Assembly: GCA_032622095.1 (NCBI GenBank) | Contig: CP136065.1 | Coordinates: 66,021,031-66,085,030 of the forward strand | DNA: 64,000 bases | Direction: 5' to 3' | From: Siphonodentalium dalli | Lineage: Eukaryota > Mollusca > Scaphopoda > Gadilida > Siphonodentaliidae | In this document: piece by piece, positions 1 to 12,195 of the stretch | Numbering within the stretch: position 1 is the stretch's first letter | Layout: the number at the start of each line of letters is the position of its first letter | Notes under the pieces: generated by a model | Databases searched by the model: none | What the model saw: the letters and a program-made list of their open reading frames with translations, nothing else | Told to the model about the DNA's origin: nothing | Made by a program: the position numbers and the translations under genes

Positions 1-1854
1 AGATCATATACTCCACCCGTTCAAAACCTGTGAAGGTTTTAATGTTCTGGTGGTAATCTGACCTGTTCTGACGGGAAGTGTTATAATATTGAACAAACAA
101 TGCAAGGAATATATTTCTTTGTCTAACTTGTTCCTCAATAATCTAATTCCCAGTTCGATGTTGCCTGATTTTTGTAACTTATGTGAGCCGATATCGCAAT
201 AAAACATTGAATTGATTACCCGGGAATATGTCCATGCTTGCAAGCGACGCAACGCAAAATCGCTCACCAAAATCATCATGCAACATCGAGCTGGGATCTT
301 CACCCACGAGTAGAAATGATCTCTACGGGCGTAGCCAGAGTAGAGATTCATGGGATGATCAGTTCATCAGTAACGTATCCTTAAAATTTAATTTATGTCA
401 TACATGTACGCATCGTGAGTGAATCGAAGAATTTAGTTTCACACGGACATAAAACATAAGTTCACGAACAGGCGACACTGAACATGACACGAACTCGCTA
501 ACTTCGTGTCGCCTTTGTTTGTTTGACTCCAATGATTTGTTTGAAATTCGCCTAAAAAGTGTCACCTGTATTGTGCTGTTTAGTCACTATTGTGCATTCC
601 GTCACGTCCAATATCCGAGGAAGGCATTTCATATCTGTTGATACTGCATGTGAAACTCCGTTTTTCAGTTTTCGTTCATTTGATTTCCTATGTATATATG
701 CACGCATGCACGAAGGACATATACATAGGAGGGTTTTAAAGTCGTTACAATGTATTTGAACCACAAATTATAATCAACCAACACATATATATTAGCCTGG
801 CCGGCGCAGAGTCTGTAGATAGTCTCCGTTAATTGCATGATGTTGTAACCGTTTCATGTGTCCAACCTGGGATTTCCAACTGCAAGATCGATATCCCCAA
901 GTTTATATAAATTTTAGACATTCTATTTGCACCCCTTGGATTGGATTTTTCCAACTGGTACCTACACCTTAATTTAAAACTGTTGGAAATTTGCAACATG
1001 ACACCATCTCGTGGCTGGAAATGTTCCAAACCAATGGCAATTTCAGCTAACAATGTGACGTTGGAAAATCTGAACTATTTAATTAAGCATACTTTTAATG
1101 TGAAATTTTCAACTGATTATGCATGTATCATGCATGCACGAAATGTAATTATTTTTTTCACCAAAGTTGGTTGGGTGAGATACCCCAAACTCCATGCAGA
1201 GTTGTCTCCCTTGATGATTCGAAAGAGTGTGATTGCGGTGTGGTTGAGATTGGAGACAACCTGCATGCCTCTTACGTCACGTCTCTATCCGGCCATGTTC
1301 ACCAATCGATAGAATGGCTATGACGCTGTGATTTTTGAGCATGCACCTTTCTTGTCACGTCCATCCGTCTCGCTGTCCGTCCGCGCCAGTGAAAGGGGTT
1401 TATGGGGGTTTGGACTTTGGTTTCAATGTGGTTTAGGGGCTTTGTGGGCTTAAACCGTTTTGTTTTTGCCATATTATCTGTTGTTTGGGGTCTACAAGTA
1501 TAAATCATTCTAACATAACTTTTTTAAATACACAAAAGTTGAAGAGTTTACATAACACACAGACGTATACACATCAAATTACTAATAAAGGAGTTTACAT
1601 AGATAATATATGTTGTTTATGTGGTATGCTAATATCAATATTCAAAGTAGCCCTTAAACCTCCTTCGTTGGTGCACTTTTTGATGCATCGTTTAAGGTCG
1701 TTAATATGGACGGACATGAGCTCGTAAACCACTATCCACTTCAAACACCCGTTCGTTTGTCTAGACGTCCACATGGTGCAATGTAGTTTTTGAGAGCACT
1801 TCACGGATTTCGAAGTTATACATGTATAATAATTTTGTTTTGTTTGTGTTTCAG
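1..1854. other. Upstream/intronic sequence of the claudin-like gene
   Basis: I see no supportable exon here. The preceding exon of the plus-strand membrane-protein gene should end in phase 1, and no convincing donor with a matching coding stretch was found, so it is probably left of the window. Positions about 95-310 resemble 61560-61800 in the same base order, which marks a dispersed repeat. The short open frames around 941-1323 show no recognisable domain. Confidence 0.5.
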
Positions 1855-2001
1855 CTTGGTTTCGTGCATCACAGGCCCTCAATGCGCTGGCTATGGTTCT
1901 CCTCATCCTCTCCATAGTCGTGTTCATAGCTCACATCTTCATCTCAAAGCTCAGTAAAACATGGGTGAGGAGGGTCGGAGCTGTGCTAGCTTTGATCACA
2001 G
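1855..2001 (+). CDS. Claudin/PMP22-like four-helix membrane protein, penultimate coding exon
   Basis: This internal exon lies between a TTTCAG acceptor and a GTAATT donor. It is 147 nt long, enters needing one base from the previous exon and leaves with one base over. It encodes about 49 residues: a short WFRASQALN stretch, a hydrophobic helix (LAMVLLILSIVVFIAHIFI), a basic turn (SKTWVRR) and the start of a third helix (VGAVLALITG). That order matches helices 2 and 3 of claudin/PMP22-type proteins, which sit in the plasma membrane, often at cell junctions. The first helix and the first extracellular loop with its diagnostic W-GLW-C-C signature are outside the window, so family membership is inferred from topology only. 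Another small tetraspan family is possible. Confidence 0.6.
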
Positions 2002-2085
2002 GTAATTATTACTTTCATAAAAAATGTTAGCATTGATACATTTCTCGAAATCTGCAACAATATGACAATAGCCATGTTTAGCCCA

Positions 2086-5000
2086 GGGACCAGCATAGAG
2101 GGTTACTTGGATCAGTCTAGTGGGCGACAGGGACCAGCCTAGATGGTGACTTGGATCAGTCTAGAGGGTGACTTGGATCAGTCTAGATGGTGACTTGGAT
2201 CAGTCTAGTGGGCGACAGGGACAAGCCTAGAGGGTGACTTGGATCAGTCTAGATGGTGACTTGGATCAGTCTAGTGGGTGACTTGGGTCAGTCTAGTGGG
2301 CGACAGGGACAAGCCTAGATGGTGACTTGGATCAGTCTAGCGGGTGACTTGGATCAGTCTAGAGGGTGACTTGGATCAGTCTAGTGGGCGACAGGGACCA
2401 GCATAGAGGGTGACTTGGATCAGTCTAGAGGGTGACTTGGATCAGTCTAGTGGGTGACTTGGATCAGTCTAGTGGGCGACAGGGACCAGCCTAGATGGTG
2501 ACTTGGATCAGTCTAGAGGGTGACTTGGATCAGTCTAGAGGGTGACTTGGATCAGTCTAGTGGGCGACAGGGACCAACATAGAGGGTGACTTGGATCAGT
2601 CTAGAGGGTGACTTGGATCAGTCTAGTGGGCGACAGGGACCAGCCTAGAGGGTGACTTGGATCAGTCTAGAGGGTGACTTGGATCAGTCTAGTGGGTGAC
2701 TTGGATCAGTCTAGTGGGCGACAGGGACCATCCTAGATGGTGACTTGGATCAGTCTAGAGGGTGACTTGGATCAGTCTAGATGGTGACTTGGATCAGTCT
2801 AGTGGGCGACAGGGACAAGCATAGAGGGTGACTTGGATCAGTCTAGATGGTGACTTGGATCAGTCTAGTGGGTGACTTGGGTCAGTCTAGTGGGCGACAG
2901 GGACAAGCCTAGAGGGTGACTTGGATCAGTCTAGCGGGTGACTTGGATCAGTCTAGAGGGTGACTTGGATCAGTCTAGTGGGCGACAGGGACCAGCATAG
3001 AGGGTGACTTGGATCAGTCTAGAGGGTGACTTGGATCAGTCTAGTGGGTGACTTGGATCAGTCTAGTGGGCGACAGGGACCAGCATAGAGGGTGACTTGG
3101 ATCAGTCTAGAGGGTGACTTGGATCAGTCTAGTGGGCGACAGGGACCAGCCTAGATGGTGACTTGGATCAGTCTAGAGGGTGACTTGGATCAGTCTAGAT
3201 GGTGACTTGGATCAGTCTAGTGGGTGACTTGGGTCAGTCTAGTGGGCGACAGGGACCAGCCTAGAGGGTGACTTGGATCAGTCTAGCGGGTGACTTGGAT
3301 CAGTCTAGAGGGTGACTTGGATCAGTCTAGTGGGCGACAGGGACCAGCCTAGATGGTGACTTGGATCAGTCTAGAGGGTGACTTGGATCAGTCTAGATGG
3401 TGACTTGGATCAGTCTAGTGGGTGACTTGGGTCAGTCTAGTGGGCGACAGGGACCAGCCTAGATGGTGACTTGGATCAGTCTAGCGGGTGACTTGGATCA
3501 GTCTAGAGGGTGACTTGGATCAGTCTAGTGGGCGACAGGGACCAGCATAGAGGGTGACTTGGATCAGTCTAGAGGGTGACTTGGATCAGTCTAGTGGGTG
3601 ACTTGGATCAGTCTAGTGGGCGACAGGGACCAGCCTAGATGGTGACTTGGATCAGTCTAGAGGGTGACTTGGATCAGTCTAGAGGGTGACTTGGATCAGT
3701 ATAGTAGGTGACTTGGATCAGTCTAGAGGGTGACTTGGATCAGTCTAGAGGGTGACTTGGATCAGTATAGTGGGTGACATGGATCAGTCTAGAGGGTGAC
3801 TTGGATCAGTCTAGAGGGTGACTTGGATCAGTCTAGTGGGTGACTTGGATCAGCCTAGTGGGTGACATGGATCAGTCTAGAGGGTGACTTGGATCAGTCT
3901 AGAGGGTGACTTGGATCAGTATAGTGGGTGACATGGATCAGTCTAGTGGGTGACTTGGATCAGTCTAGTGGGTGACTTGGATCAGTCTAGTGGGTGACAT
4001 GGATCAGTCTAGTGGGTGACCTGGATCAGTCTAGTGGGTGACATGGATCAGTCTAGAGGGTGACTTGGATCAGTCTAGTGGGTGACTTGGATCAGTCTAG
4101 AGGGAGACTTGGATCAGTCTAGTGGGCGACATGGACCAGCCTAGAGGGTGACTTGGATCAGTCTAGTGGGTGACTTGGATCAGTCTAGAGGGAGACTTGG
4201 ATCAGTCTAGTGGGCGACATGGACCAGCCTAGAGGGTGACATGGATCAGTCTAGATGGTGACTTGGATCAGTCTAGTGGGTGACATGGATCAGTCTAGTG
4301 GGCGACATGGACCAGCCTAGAGGGTGACATGGATCAGTCTAGAGGGTGACTTGGATCAGTCTAGAGGGTGACTTGGATCAGTCTAGTGGGAGACTTGGAT
4401 CAGTCTAGTGGGCGACATGGACCAGCCTAGAGGGTGACATGGATCAGTCTAGTGGGTGACTTGGATCAGTCTAGAGGGTGACTTGGATCAGTCTAGTGGG
4501 TGACATGGATCAGTCTAGTGGGTGACCTGGATCAGTCTAGTGGGTGACATGGATCAGTCTAGAGGGTGACTTGGATCAGTCTAGTGGGTAACATGGATCA
4601 GTCTAGAGGGTGACTTGGATCAGTCTAGAGGGAGACTTGGATCAGTCTAGTGGGCGACATGGACCAGCCTAGAGGGTGACATGGATCAGTCTAGAGGGTG
4701 ACTTGGATCAGTCTAGTGGGCGACAGGGACCAGCATAGAGGGAGACTTGGATCAGTCTAGAGGGTGACTTGGGAGACAGGGACCAGCATAGAGGGAGACA
4801 GGGACCAGCATAGAGGGAAACTTGGGCGACAGGGACAAGCCTGGAGGGCGACATGGACCAGAATAGAGGGTGACTTGGGAGACTGTGACCAGCCTGGAGG
4901 GCAAACTTGGGAGACAGGGACCAGCCCAGAGAGTGACTTGGGAGAAAGGACCAGCATAGAGGGCGACAGGTACCAGACTAGTTGGTGACTTGGGAGTAGC

Positions 5001-5163
5001 CTATAGATGGAAAACTTGGGAGACAGGGACTAGCCTAGAGAGTGACTTGGGAGACATGGATCAGTCTAGTGGGCGGCAGGGACCAGCCTAGAGGGTGACT
5101 TGAGAGACATGGAACAGTCTAGTGGGCGACAGGGACCAGCCTAGAGGGTGACTTGGGAGACAT
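2086..5163. repeat. 22-bp minisatellite, about 3.1 kb, intronic
   Basis: The array is built on a 22-bp unit of the form GTGACTTGGATCAGTCTAGA. A variant unit with GGGCGACAGGGACCAGCCTA recurs every few units, giving a higher-order pattern. From about 4750 the units change to GACTTGGGAGACAGGGACC types and become more diverged. It lies in the intron of the claudin-like gene, soon after the donor at 2002. Open frames at 4757-4988 are read from the repeat and are not genes. Confidence 0.95.
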
Positions 5164-5516
5164 CTTCTCCCAAAAAATGTGCCACATACTCTTCCCCATT
5201 TTTTGTCCTAGGGAGAAGTGACTTCTCTCTCATATACCAGTACATGTATGCATTTTCAAAACAGCATATATGAAGTATTTTTACTGATTATAATGGTGTT
5301 CTTACTCCCTATAATGGTATTATAAATTGGAGCTTGTGTTGCATAATACCTCTTGGATCATGCACAGAATGGTGAGGATAGACAGTAAATTGAACTTCAG
5401 CCTTTATAACTTCTCCCTGTTAGCAGTCCATTTCTCCCTAATAACCAATTTGAAACCTCTAGTTTTGTCCATGGGTTATGCATTGCCAATGACAGTCACC
5501 AGTACTGACATAAGTA

Positions 5517-5729
5517 CAGTAATGCTCTAAATAATCGACTCCTTAACCACAGAAGAATTATGGGTAATTTTTCAGGATTTAGTCGGAAATATGGCTTGTT
5601 GCCATTAATCAGAAAGCTCTTAATGAGAGCTTTCCGATGGATGGCAACAAGCCATATTTCCGACTAAATCCTGAAAAATTACCCATAATTCTGCTGTGGT
5701 TAAGGAGTTGATTATTTAGAGCATTACTG
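5517..5729. mobile_element. Palindromic TA-flanked MITE (family P), copy 1
   Basis: This is a ~213-bp near-perfect palindrome starting CAGTAATGCTCT and ending with its reverse complement, with TA on both sides. The centre is an AGAGCTTTCC-type inverted repeat. CAGT ends and a TA target suggest a Tc1/mariner-type source. It carries no coding capacity. Confidence 0.9.
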
Positions 5730-5731
5730 TA

Positions 5732-6479
5732 ACCATTTCGCTTACAGGTACACAGGCATTCCATTTAGAACTTTGTATCAAACATGTTGCAAAGAGAAAG
5801 AACCCAATCTCCTATAAGCCTACCGAATGAGCGACTAACACTATCCAGCCAGTGGGGGAATGGAATTTGCCCACACTGAAAGATCTTGTTATGATTGAAG
5901 CAAATTAAGCATATTGGTGTTCGCACTTCGCAGTGTGGACAGATTGTCTTCAACGACTATTGACATATTGTTCAGTAATGTTCACATGATTTTCTACACA
6001 TTGGGCCGATATCTATAAATATTTTTGGTTGACTCTATGAAATCAAGTGACATTTGTTCACATATATTTTTACACGTTGGGCCGATATCTATAAATATGT
6101 AGGGTTGGTTGGCTCTGTGAAATCATGTGACAATAAGTGGCTAAACCTGGCTACTACCCATCTTATCGCACAAGGTTCATCTTTTCGAAGTATTGATTGA
6201 AAATGCCTCTATTTTCACATTTCTTAAAATTTATTTCGTGACTGTCTGCACATAGGCATAATATAAACTGGCCCATTATCCCATTGTGGTATTATCATAT
6301 CTTCATGCAAGAATTGGAGGACAAGTTTATTTCCTAAAATATTTTTCGACATATGACTATCATTCTTAACAAGCTTTATAGTAACAAGATATTTTGACTG
6401 GAAACTTTGGTAAGAATGTTAGAGAAAAGTATCAAGTATTCTGCACAAATTGTGTGTCATGATGTTTGGAATATAATTG
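5732..6479. other. Intronic AT-rich sequence with a ~72-bp direct duplication
   Basis: No gene is seen. Two adjacent similar copies of a segment containing GGGCCGATATCTATAAATAT begin near 5996 and 6068. The minus-strand open frame at 5765-5953 is cysteine-containing but short and matches no domain that I recognise. Confidence 0.5.
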
Positions 6480-7313
6480 GTCATATCCAGGGATGGGGTA
6501 ATATAATTGACTGTAATTAATTACTTTTCCTCAAGTACTGTAATTGCAAGTAATTAATTACTTGGATAAACAGACATGTAACTTAATTACTTTTTCAATT
6601 ACATCCATGCAATTACTTTCCAAAATGATCATCTTTATCATTTGAAGATGACATTAATAAATATTTTACATTTATTGGTGGGGATTCATCATGCAATAGC
6701 GCATCAAAATATTGGAAATAGACTCTTTTCATTACCACAACTATTGGTACTGTATTAAACACTAGTGTGTTGTTAGTTGTGTCGTTAGGTTCACTGTAAT
6801 AGGACAAACTTTGGAACACATATATTTTACAAGAAAACCAGTCGGAAATGGTAACGCCCTCAAGATCATATTATTAGGTATATATAAAATATATTGGTTT
6901 CATGAATGCACCACTTCAGAATTCCGTAAATACAACTAATCCTTCAAATTATCGGCTTCTCACTGAAGGTTTCTCATTCACCACACCAGAAAGCCTCTAA
7001 TTGCTGACCAAAAATCTACTAATTGGATTAAATACAAACCCGATATTTCGAAATATAACATTTAGGCTACATCCCATCTGAGACATACTTTATCAGCAAT
7101 GCATGTTAGCTGTTATATTATGCATTTTGTTCCTGCAATAAAGTCTTCAAGAGTGGCCCAGCCATTGTTCACACCTAAATATCGAAAGCAATTAATACGG
7201 TCATAAAAGTTACATATTGCAATAATGAGACTTCCGCGAAGATACATACATCCTGCAAAAAGTCTAACCAGAAAGCACATAGCGAGTACATATTTAATCA
7301 AAGTTACCCCATA

Positions 7314-7527
7314 CAGTAATGCTCTAAGTAATCGACTCCTTAACCACAGCAGAATTATGGGTAACTTTTCATGATTTAGTCGGAAATATGGCTTGTTGCC
7401 ATTCATCAGAAAGCTCTCCCTGAGAGCTTTCCGATGAATGGCAACAAGCCATATTTCCGACTAAATCCTGAAAAGTTACTCATAATTCTGCTGTGGTTAA
7501 GGAGTCGATTACTTAAGAGCATTACTG
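7314..7527. mobile_element. Palindromic TA-flanked MITE (family P), copy 2
   Basis: This copy of the ~213-bp palindrome is flanked by TA and nested in the hAT-like element at 6488-8499. Both arms carry the AAGTAATCGACTCC and TAACTTTTC variants. Confidence 0.9.
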
Positions 7528-7618
7528 TAGCTCCTATGACATCAACAGATCAGCCTCGCATTATACACCCTAGAGGGCGTAATAATAAATGACTTCACCC
7601 TGACAGGTTATCTGGTCA

Positions 7619-8012
7619 ATATACATGTACATTCTCAATGACTTGGCCATTTCCACTTCGCTGAGGAAATAACCTCTTCCATAAATAGAAACCATATCTG
7701 CCGGTCTATTTCAATCATGTGATTGACCATGTGCATACTACCGGCAAGTGCATCTCATCTGTTAAAACTTGACAAATTATTTATATTTAATAGTATTTAT
7801 CACTATTTAATGCATGATCAAGTCTGGTACTGGCATACAGTGAATACATGTACATTGTGCTCCATTCACATCTATGCGCCAACGAGTCAAGGTCATCGCC
7901 TCATTACCAGTGCCGTATATTGTAGCATTGCGCGAATATGGTTTCTATTTATGGGAGAGGTTATTTCCTCAGCGAAGCGTAAATGGCCGAGTAATTGAGA
8001 ATGTATACATGT
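7619..8012. mobile_element. Inverted-repeat element nested in the hAT-like element
   Basis: About 80 bp near 7619-7700, containing GAGGAAATAACCTCTTCCAT, recurs inverted at about 7930-8012. The arms enclose roughly 230 bp. Exact ends and target duplication are not resolved. Confidence 0.6.
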
Positions 8013-8252
8013 AGTAGTTGAATATTGTTTGAGTTTATTTGGCATGCGTTTGTGTACATGTAGTCCCATCAGATATTAATAAAATTAAAAGTTCTGGTGT
8101 GTGCTCTATAACCAAAGTTTTTTTCACAATGAAACATACAAGAAAGTTGAAAGTTCCATTAAAGTTATTCAAAAGTAATTAATTACATTGTAAAAGTAAT
8201 TGTAATTAATTACTTTGTGTTTGGAAAGTAATTGCGAATTTTGTTTAAAGTA

Positions 8253-8464
8253 CAGTAATGCTCTAAATAATCGACTCCTTAACCACAGCAGAATTATGGG
8301 TAATTTTTCAGGATTTAGTAGGAAATATGGCTTGTTGCCATTCATCGGAAAGCTCCGAGGAGAGCTTTCAAATGAATGGCAACAAGTCATATTTCCGACT
8401 AAATCCTGAAAAATTACCCATAATTCTGCTGTGGTTAAGGAGTCGATTATTTAGAGCATTACTG
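8253..8464. mobile_element. Palindromic TA-flanked MITE (family P), copy 3
   Basis: A complete palindrome flanked by TA. Both arms carry AAATAATCGACTCC and TAATTTTTC. It is nested close to the right end of the hAT-like element. Confidence 0.9.
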
Positions 8465-8662
8465 TAATTTTAACTAATTACTTTTGGTCTGTTTCCCTGG
8501 TCATATCAACTCATATGCCCGTGCCCATAATATTACTGCGACATGGATCTTCATAAGATAGTACCCCTTTTTCTGTATATTTTTCAAAATCCAATATTTT
8601 ATTATAATTTGAGACCACATTAATTCTGGGCCACGAATCACTAAATGTATTCTGTTTTTCAG

Positions 8663-8826
8663 GTATCATTGCAATTATTGGACTTATAACCTATGGTTCG
8701 AGATTTAAGGAGAATTTCACAGTATACAACTTATTTCGTGGGACTGCGTCGCTGGGATGGGCATTTGTTCTGTGCATTATAGGAGCCTGTTGCTCCTCAG
8801 TCGCTGGCGTACTACTACTGATATGA
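8663..8826 (+). CDS. Claudin/PMP22-like four-helix membrane protein, last coding exon
   Basis: The exon follows a TTTTTCAG acceptor at 8662, and its phase completes the glycine codon begun in the exon ending at 2001. It encodes the rest of helix 3 (IIAIIGLITYGS), an extracellular loop with a possible N-glycosylation site in ENFT, and helix 4 (LGWAFVLCIIGACCSSVAG). It ends with a TGA stop at 8824-8826, so the cytoplasmic tail is almost absent. Claudins normally have a longer tail ending in a PDZ ligand, so this is either a tail-less claudin-like protein or a PMP22/EMP-like relative. The junction to the 1855-2001 exon is supported by matching phase and continuous helix topology. Confidence 0.62.
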
Positions 8827-9492
8827 GGACAAATCTAAACCAGACAATACAGCAGTATGAGCAGATACTCGATTCAAAGACCATTAACTACTGCCTAAGA
8901 AAGTACTTTCAGCCAAGCTCTACCAACATAGCTAACCTCTCTCAAGTTAGTTATGGCGAGCCGAGAACTGATTCTGGTAGGGTTTGACTTTTATTATATG
9001 TGATGGGAGCTCGGACAAAATGTTAGTCACATTGTGGGGTGTCTTGCAGTTCTGGGTAAACCCGACTCGAATAGCTATGCAATACTTGGTCTGAAGAAAA
9101 TGCCCATGTCTCATATTACCAAATAGCTCTGTGTCGATATAAATAACTTCTCATGCGACCCATGCAGTATGACGCCACAGCACATACATGGCTTTACCAA
9201 TGAGATATCGCCTACATAATTATTATCCGATTCTTCAAACTGGCACTATTTTTAGTTATGTGGCAAATCTGCCACTGTATAGAGATTCCAACACTCGCCC
9301 GAATGGCTAGTTGGCTACATCGCTTTGTTGATACTAAGTTGTGATTGGTTCCGACTTGATGTAATGCTTGCTTGTGGTGATAGGGATCCCCCAAAATACT
9401 CGACTCAGAACAGCGTTATAGCCGTTGAGTCTGTGTCTTGTAGAATGTTGTTCAAGGACTGCATGCAATGTTGCCGGACTAACTTGGAGGGA
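8827..9492. other. 3' flank of the claudin-like gene
   Basis: This is probably 3' untranslated region followed by intergenic DNA. I see no clear AATAAA close to the stop. Positions about 9160-9420 share short blocks, such as TACATCGCTTT followed by GATTGG, with 53680-54170, which suggests an old dispersed repeat. Confidence 0.45.
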
Positions 9493-9500
9493 GACTTTAT

Positions 9501-9890
9501 CAAGCCTGAGTTTATTGTGCCTGTAATTTGGAGAATGAGGTCCCCAGAGGGTGAATTTAGTGACGCTATCCCGCGTAGCAAGCTAACATCCCCCTTTGGG
9601 GACCTCATTCTGCATGACCTCATGTGCTATGGGAGACATAGACTCAGACTGAAGTTCCCAAATGGTGATTATTGTGATGTACACCCATTGGGAACCTTGA
9701 TTATGCAATGTGTCGTCTGCCAATTTGGCGATATAGAGAAACTAAATTAAAAAATAAATAGAATCAATGTGAAGAAGTTTCTATAGAAATTTGAATTTAG
9801 TGATGCTAGCCCGCTATGCGGATACCGACACTAAATTCAACCTCTGGGAACCTCATTCTGCAAATGACAGGCACACTAAACTGAGGCTTG
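9501..9890. mobile_element. Double-hairpin MITE (family H), 8-bp target duplication
   Basis: The left end is CAAGCCTGAG and the right end CTGAGGCTTG, with a perfect 8-bp duplication GACTTTAT at 9493-9500 and 9891-9898. Each end carries a hairpin built on GAATGAGGTCCCCAGAGGGT and its complement. The middle has the conserved CTATGGGAGACATAGACTCA segment. The open frame at 9325-9750 reads through this element and is not a gene. Confidence 0.88.
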
Positions 9891-9898
9891 GACTTTAT

Positions 9899-11261
9899 AG
9901 ATATCTTCTCCATGATACTGCATGATATCCATCATTTTCATTGGAGGTAAATGAAGGCTGAAGTCTAGTTGCTGATCAATTTTTAGCCAATTTAACCATT
10001 TCTATACTAAATGGATTCTCCCATTCACTCAATAAGTATACATTGGAACAGGCTATTATTCATCTGGAAGGGTGTTTGGTTAATAAAAGCAGACGGCATG
10101 GGGAAAAGATAACACAAGAGCATAATGATTCATATTCATTGGTGGGAAATGTTCAGATAATATAAGTTCAACAAATTATAATTAGTCATTTGTTGAGCTT
10201 ATTATGTGAACATTTCCTAATGGAACTACTCATCAATGAGTATATATTATAGAAACTCATTGATAAGTGCATTCACTTATATATGCGAGGCTCCCTATGG
10301 AGACTCATATTTATTATAGAATGCACTGGCAAATGATCTTTAATGCTGCACCAGCGCAGCTCGCGTCATGAAATGGTTAACAATCGTAATATGTTTAGGA
10401 AGAGATAACACATCTTTAACAATTGTAAGATGTTGCGTGTACATTAAATTTACAACATTATCTTTCTTCCATTATCTGTAAAATTGTTATATTTTTGTTA
10501 ATAAAATATTATAAATGAAAAATGTTAAGTCTTATTTTCTATTGTTCAACTATTCACCAGTGCCATATGGATATGTTGGTGTCCCCAAGACACTGTATCC
10601 TATCAAGCCTGGAAATAGTGTGTCTCACATTTGCAGAATGAGGTCCCCAGAGGGAGAATTTAGTAACGCAGGATGGCTGAGCATCACCAAATTTATACTC
10701 TGCAAACCTCATTCTGCTTAGGCCTCAACTGCTATGGGAGACCTAGGATCAGATTGAAGTTCCTCATACTTTACTCTTCTCGGAGCCTTAATTTTATATA
10801 ACATTCGCTGCGTCTTAAGCATAGTTGTTGGAAACAAGCCTTGAAATAGTGTGTGACATTTGCAGAATGAGGTCCCCCACCCAGAGGGTGAATATGACGC
10901 TATCCCGCACTGCAGGCTAGTTTACCAATTTCACCCTCTGGGAACCTCATTTAGGCCTCAGCTACTATGAGAGACCTAGGATCAGATAGAAGTTACCCAA
11001 TTGAAGTTGGTGATGTGCATCCATTAGTCACCTCAATTGTGCATTTTATCTTCTGCAAATTAGGGGATACAGAATCTGATTAGAAGGAAAAGGAGGTTAA
11101 TACACTGATATCTGATGATAAAATATCATTTATTTCAACATGATTTGATGAGGTGATTATTTAACAGTGAAATGATGGAAATGATATAAACATTATTTTA
11201 ATAAAACTACAATTCATTTCACAATAACTGCTAGAGTACTTCTCAGGATCCGATACCACCG
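9899..11261. other. MITE fragments and AT-rich spacer
   Basis: The stretch 9999-10265 belongs to the repeat seen whole at 38367-38611, with its ACTAAATGGATTCTCCCATT end. Positions 10268-10374 are a fragment of the TTAA/hairpin family. Family H left ends occur near 10602 and 10833, with their hairpins but without matching right ends. No gene is seen. Confidence 0.6.
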
Positions 11262-12195
11262 CCAACAAGTGCACAATTCATTTACATGTTCCTACATCGA
11301 TTAACCAACAAGTGCACAATTCATTTACATGTTCCTACATCAATTAACCAACAAGTGCACAATTCATTTACATGTTCCTACATCAATTAACCAACAAGTG
11401 CACAATTCATTTACATGTTCCTACATCGATCAGCCAACAAGTGCACAATTCATTTACATGTTCCTACATCGATTAACCAACAAGTGCACAATTCATTTAC
11501 ATGTTCCTACATCGGTCAGCCAACATGTGCACAATTTATTACATGTTCCTACATCGATTAACCAACAAGTGCACAATTCATTTACATGTTCCTACATCAA
11601 TTAACCAACAAGTGCACAATTTATTACATGTTCCTACATCGCTTAGCCAACAAGTGCACAATTCATTTACATGTTCCTACATCGCTTAGCCAACAAGTGC
11701 ACAATTCATCACATGTTCCTACAACGCTTAGCCAACAAGTGCACAATTCATTTACATGTTCCTACATCAATTAACCAACAAGTGCACAATTCATTTACAT
11801 GTTCCTACATCGCTTAGCCAACAAGTGCACAATTCATTTACATGTTCTACACCTATTAGCCAACAAGTGCACAATTCATTACATGTTCCTACATCGCTTA
11901 GCCAACAAGTGCACAATTCATCACATGTTCCTACATTGCTTAGCCAACAAGTGCACAATTCATCAGATGTTACAACATCGCTTAGCCAACAAGTGCACAA
12001 TTCATCACATGTTCCTACATTGCTTAGCCAACAAGTGCACAATTCATCACATGTTCCTACATTGCTTAGCCAACAAGTGCACAATTCATTTACATGTTAC
12101 AACATCGCTTAGCCAACAAGTGCACAATTCATCACATGTTTCTACATCGATTAGCCAACAAGTGCACAATTCATCACATGTTTCTACATCGCGTC
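11262..12195. repeat. 43-bp minisatellite, about 21 copies
   Basis: The unit contains CCAACAAGTGCACAATTCAT followed by TTACATGTTCCTACATCG. Units vary between about 40 and 43 bp. Overlapping open frames in several phases across 11329-12260 are read from this array and are not genes. A lone diverged unit lies at about 12905-12955. Confidence 0.95.

Larger units (their letters stand above)
6488..8499. mobile_element. hAT-like non-autonomous element, 2.0 kb, with nested MITEs
   Basis: The ends are CAGGGATGGGG on the left and TTTCCCTG on the right. A perfect 8-bp target duplication, GTCATATC, occupies 6480-6487 and 8500-8507. The subterminal regions are rich in TAATTAATTACTTT in inverted arrangement. 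An 8-bp duplication with CAGGG ends is typical of hAT transposons. No transposase frame is present. Two family P palindromes and an inverted-repeat element around 7619-8012 are nested inside. Confidence 0.85.

Noticed and set aside
941-1323. Plus-strand frames upstream of the claudin-like exon, one with several cysteines
   Set aside because: No acceptor/donor pair gives the phase needed at 1855, and the W-GLW-C-C signature of a claudin first loop is absent.
5765-5953. Cysteine-rich minus-strand frame (CPHCEVRTPICLIC)
   Set aside because: Only 62 residues, with no further metal-binding pattern and no splice context.
11262-12195. Possible CRISPR-like array
   Set aside because: Units follow each other with no unique spacers, and the DNA is from an animal.
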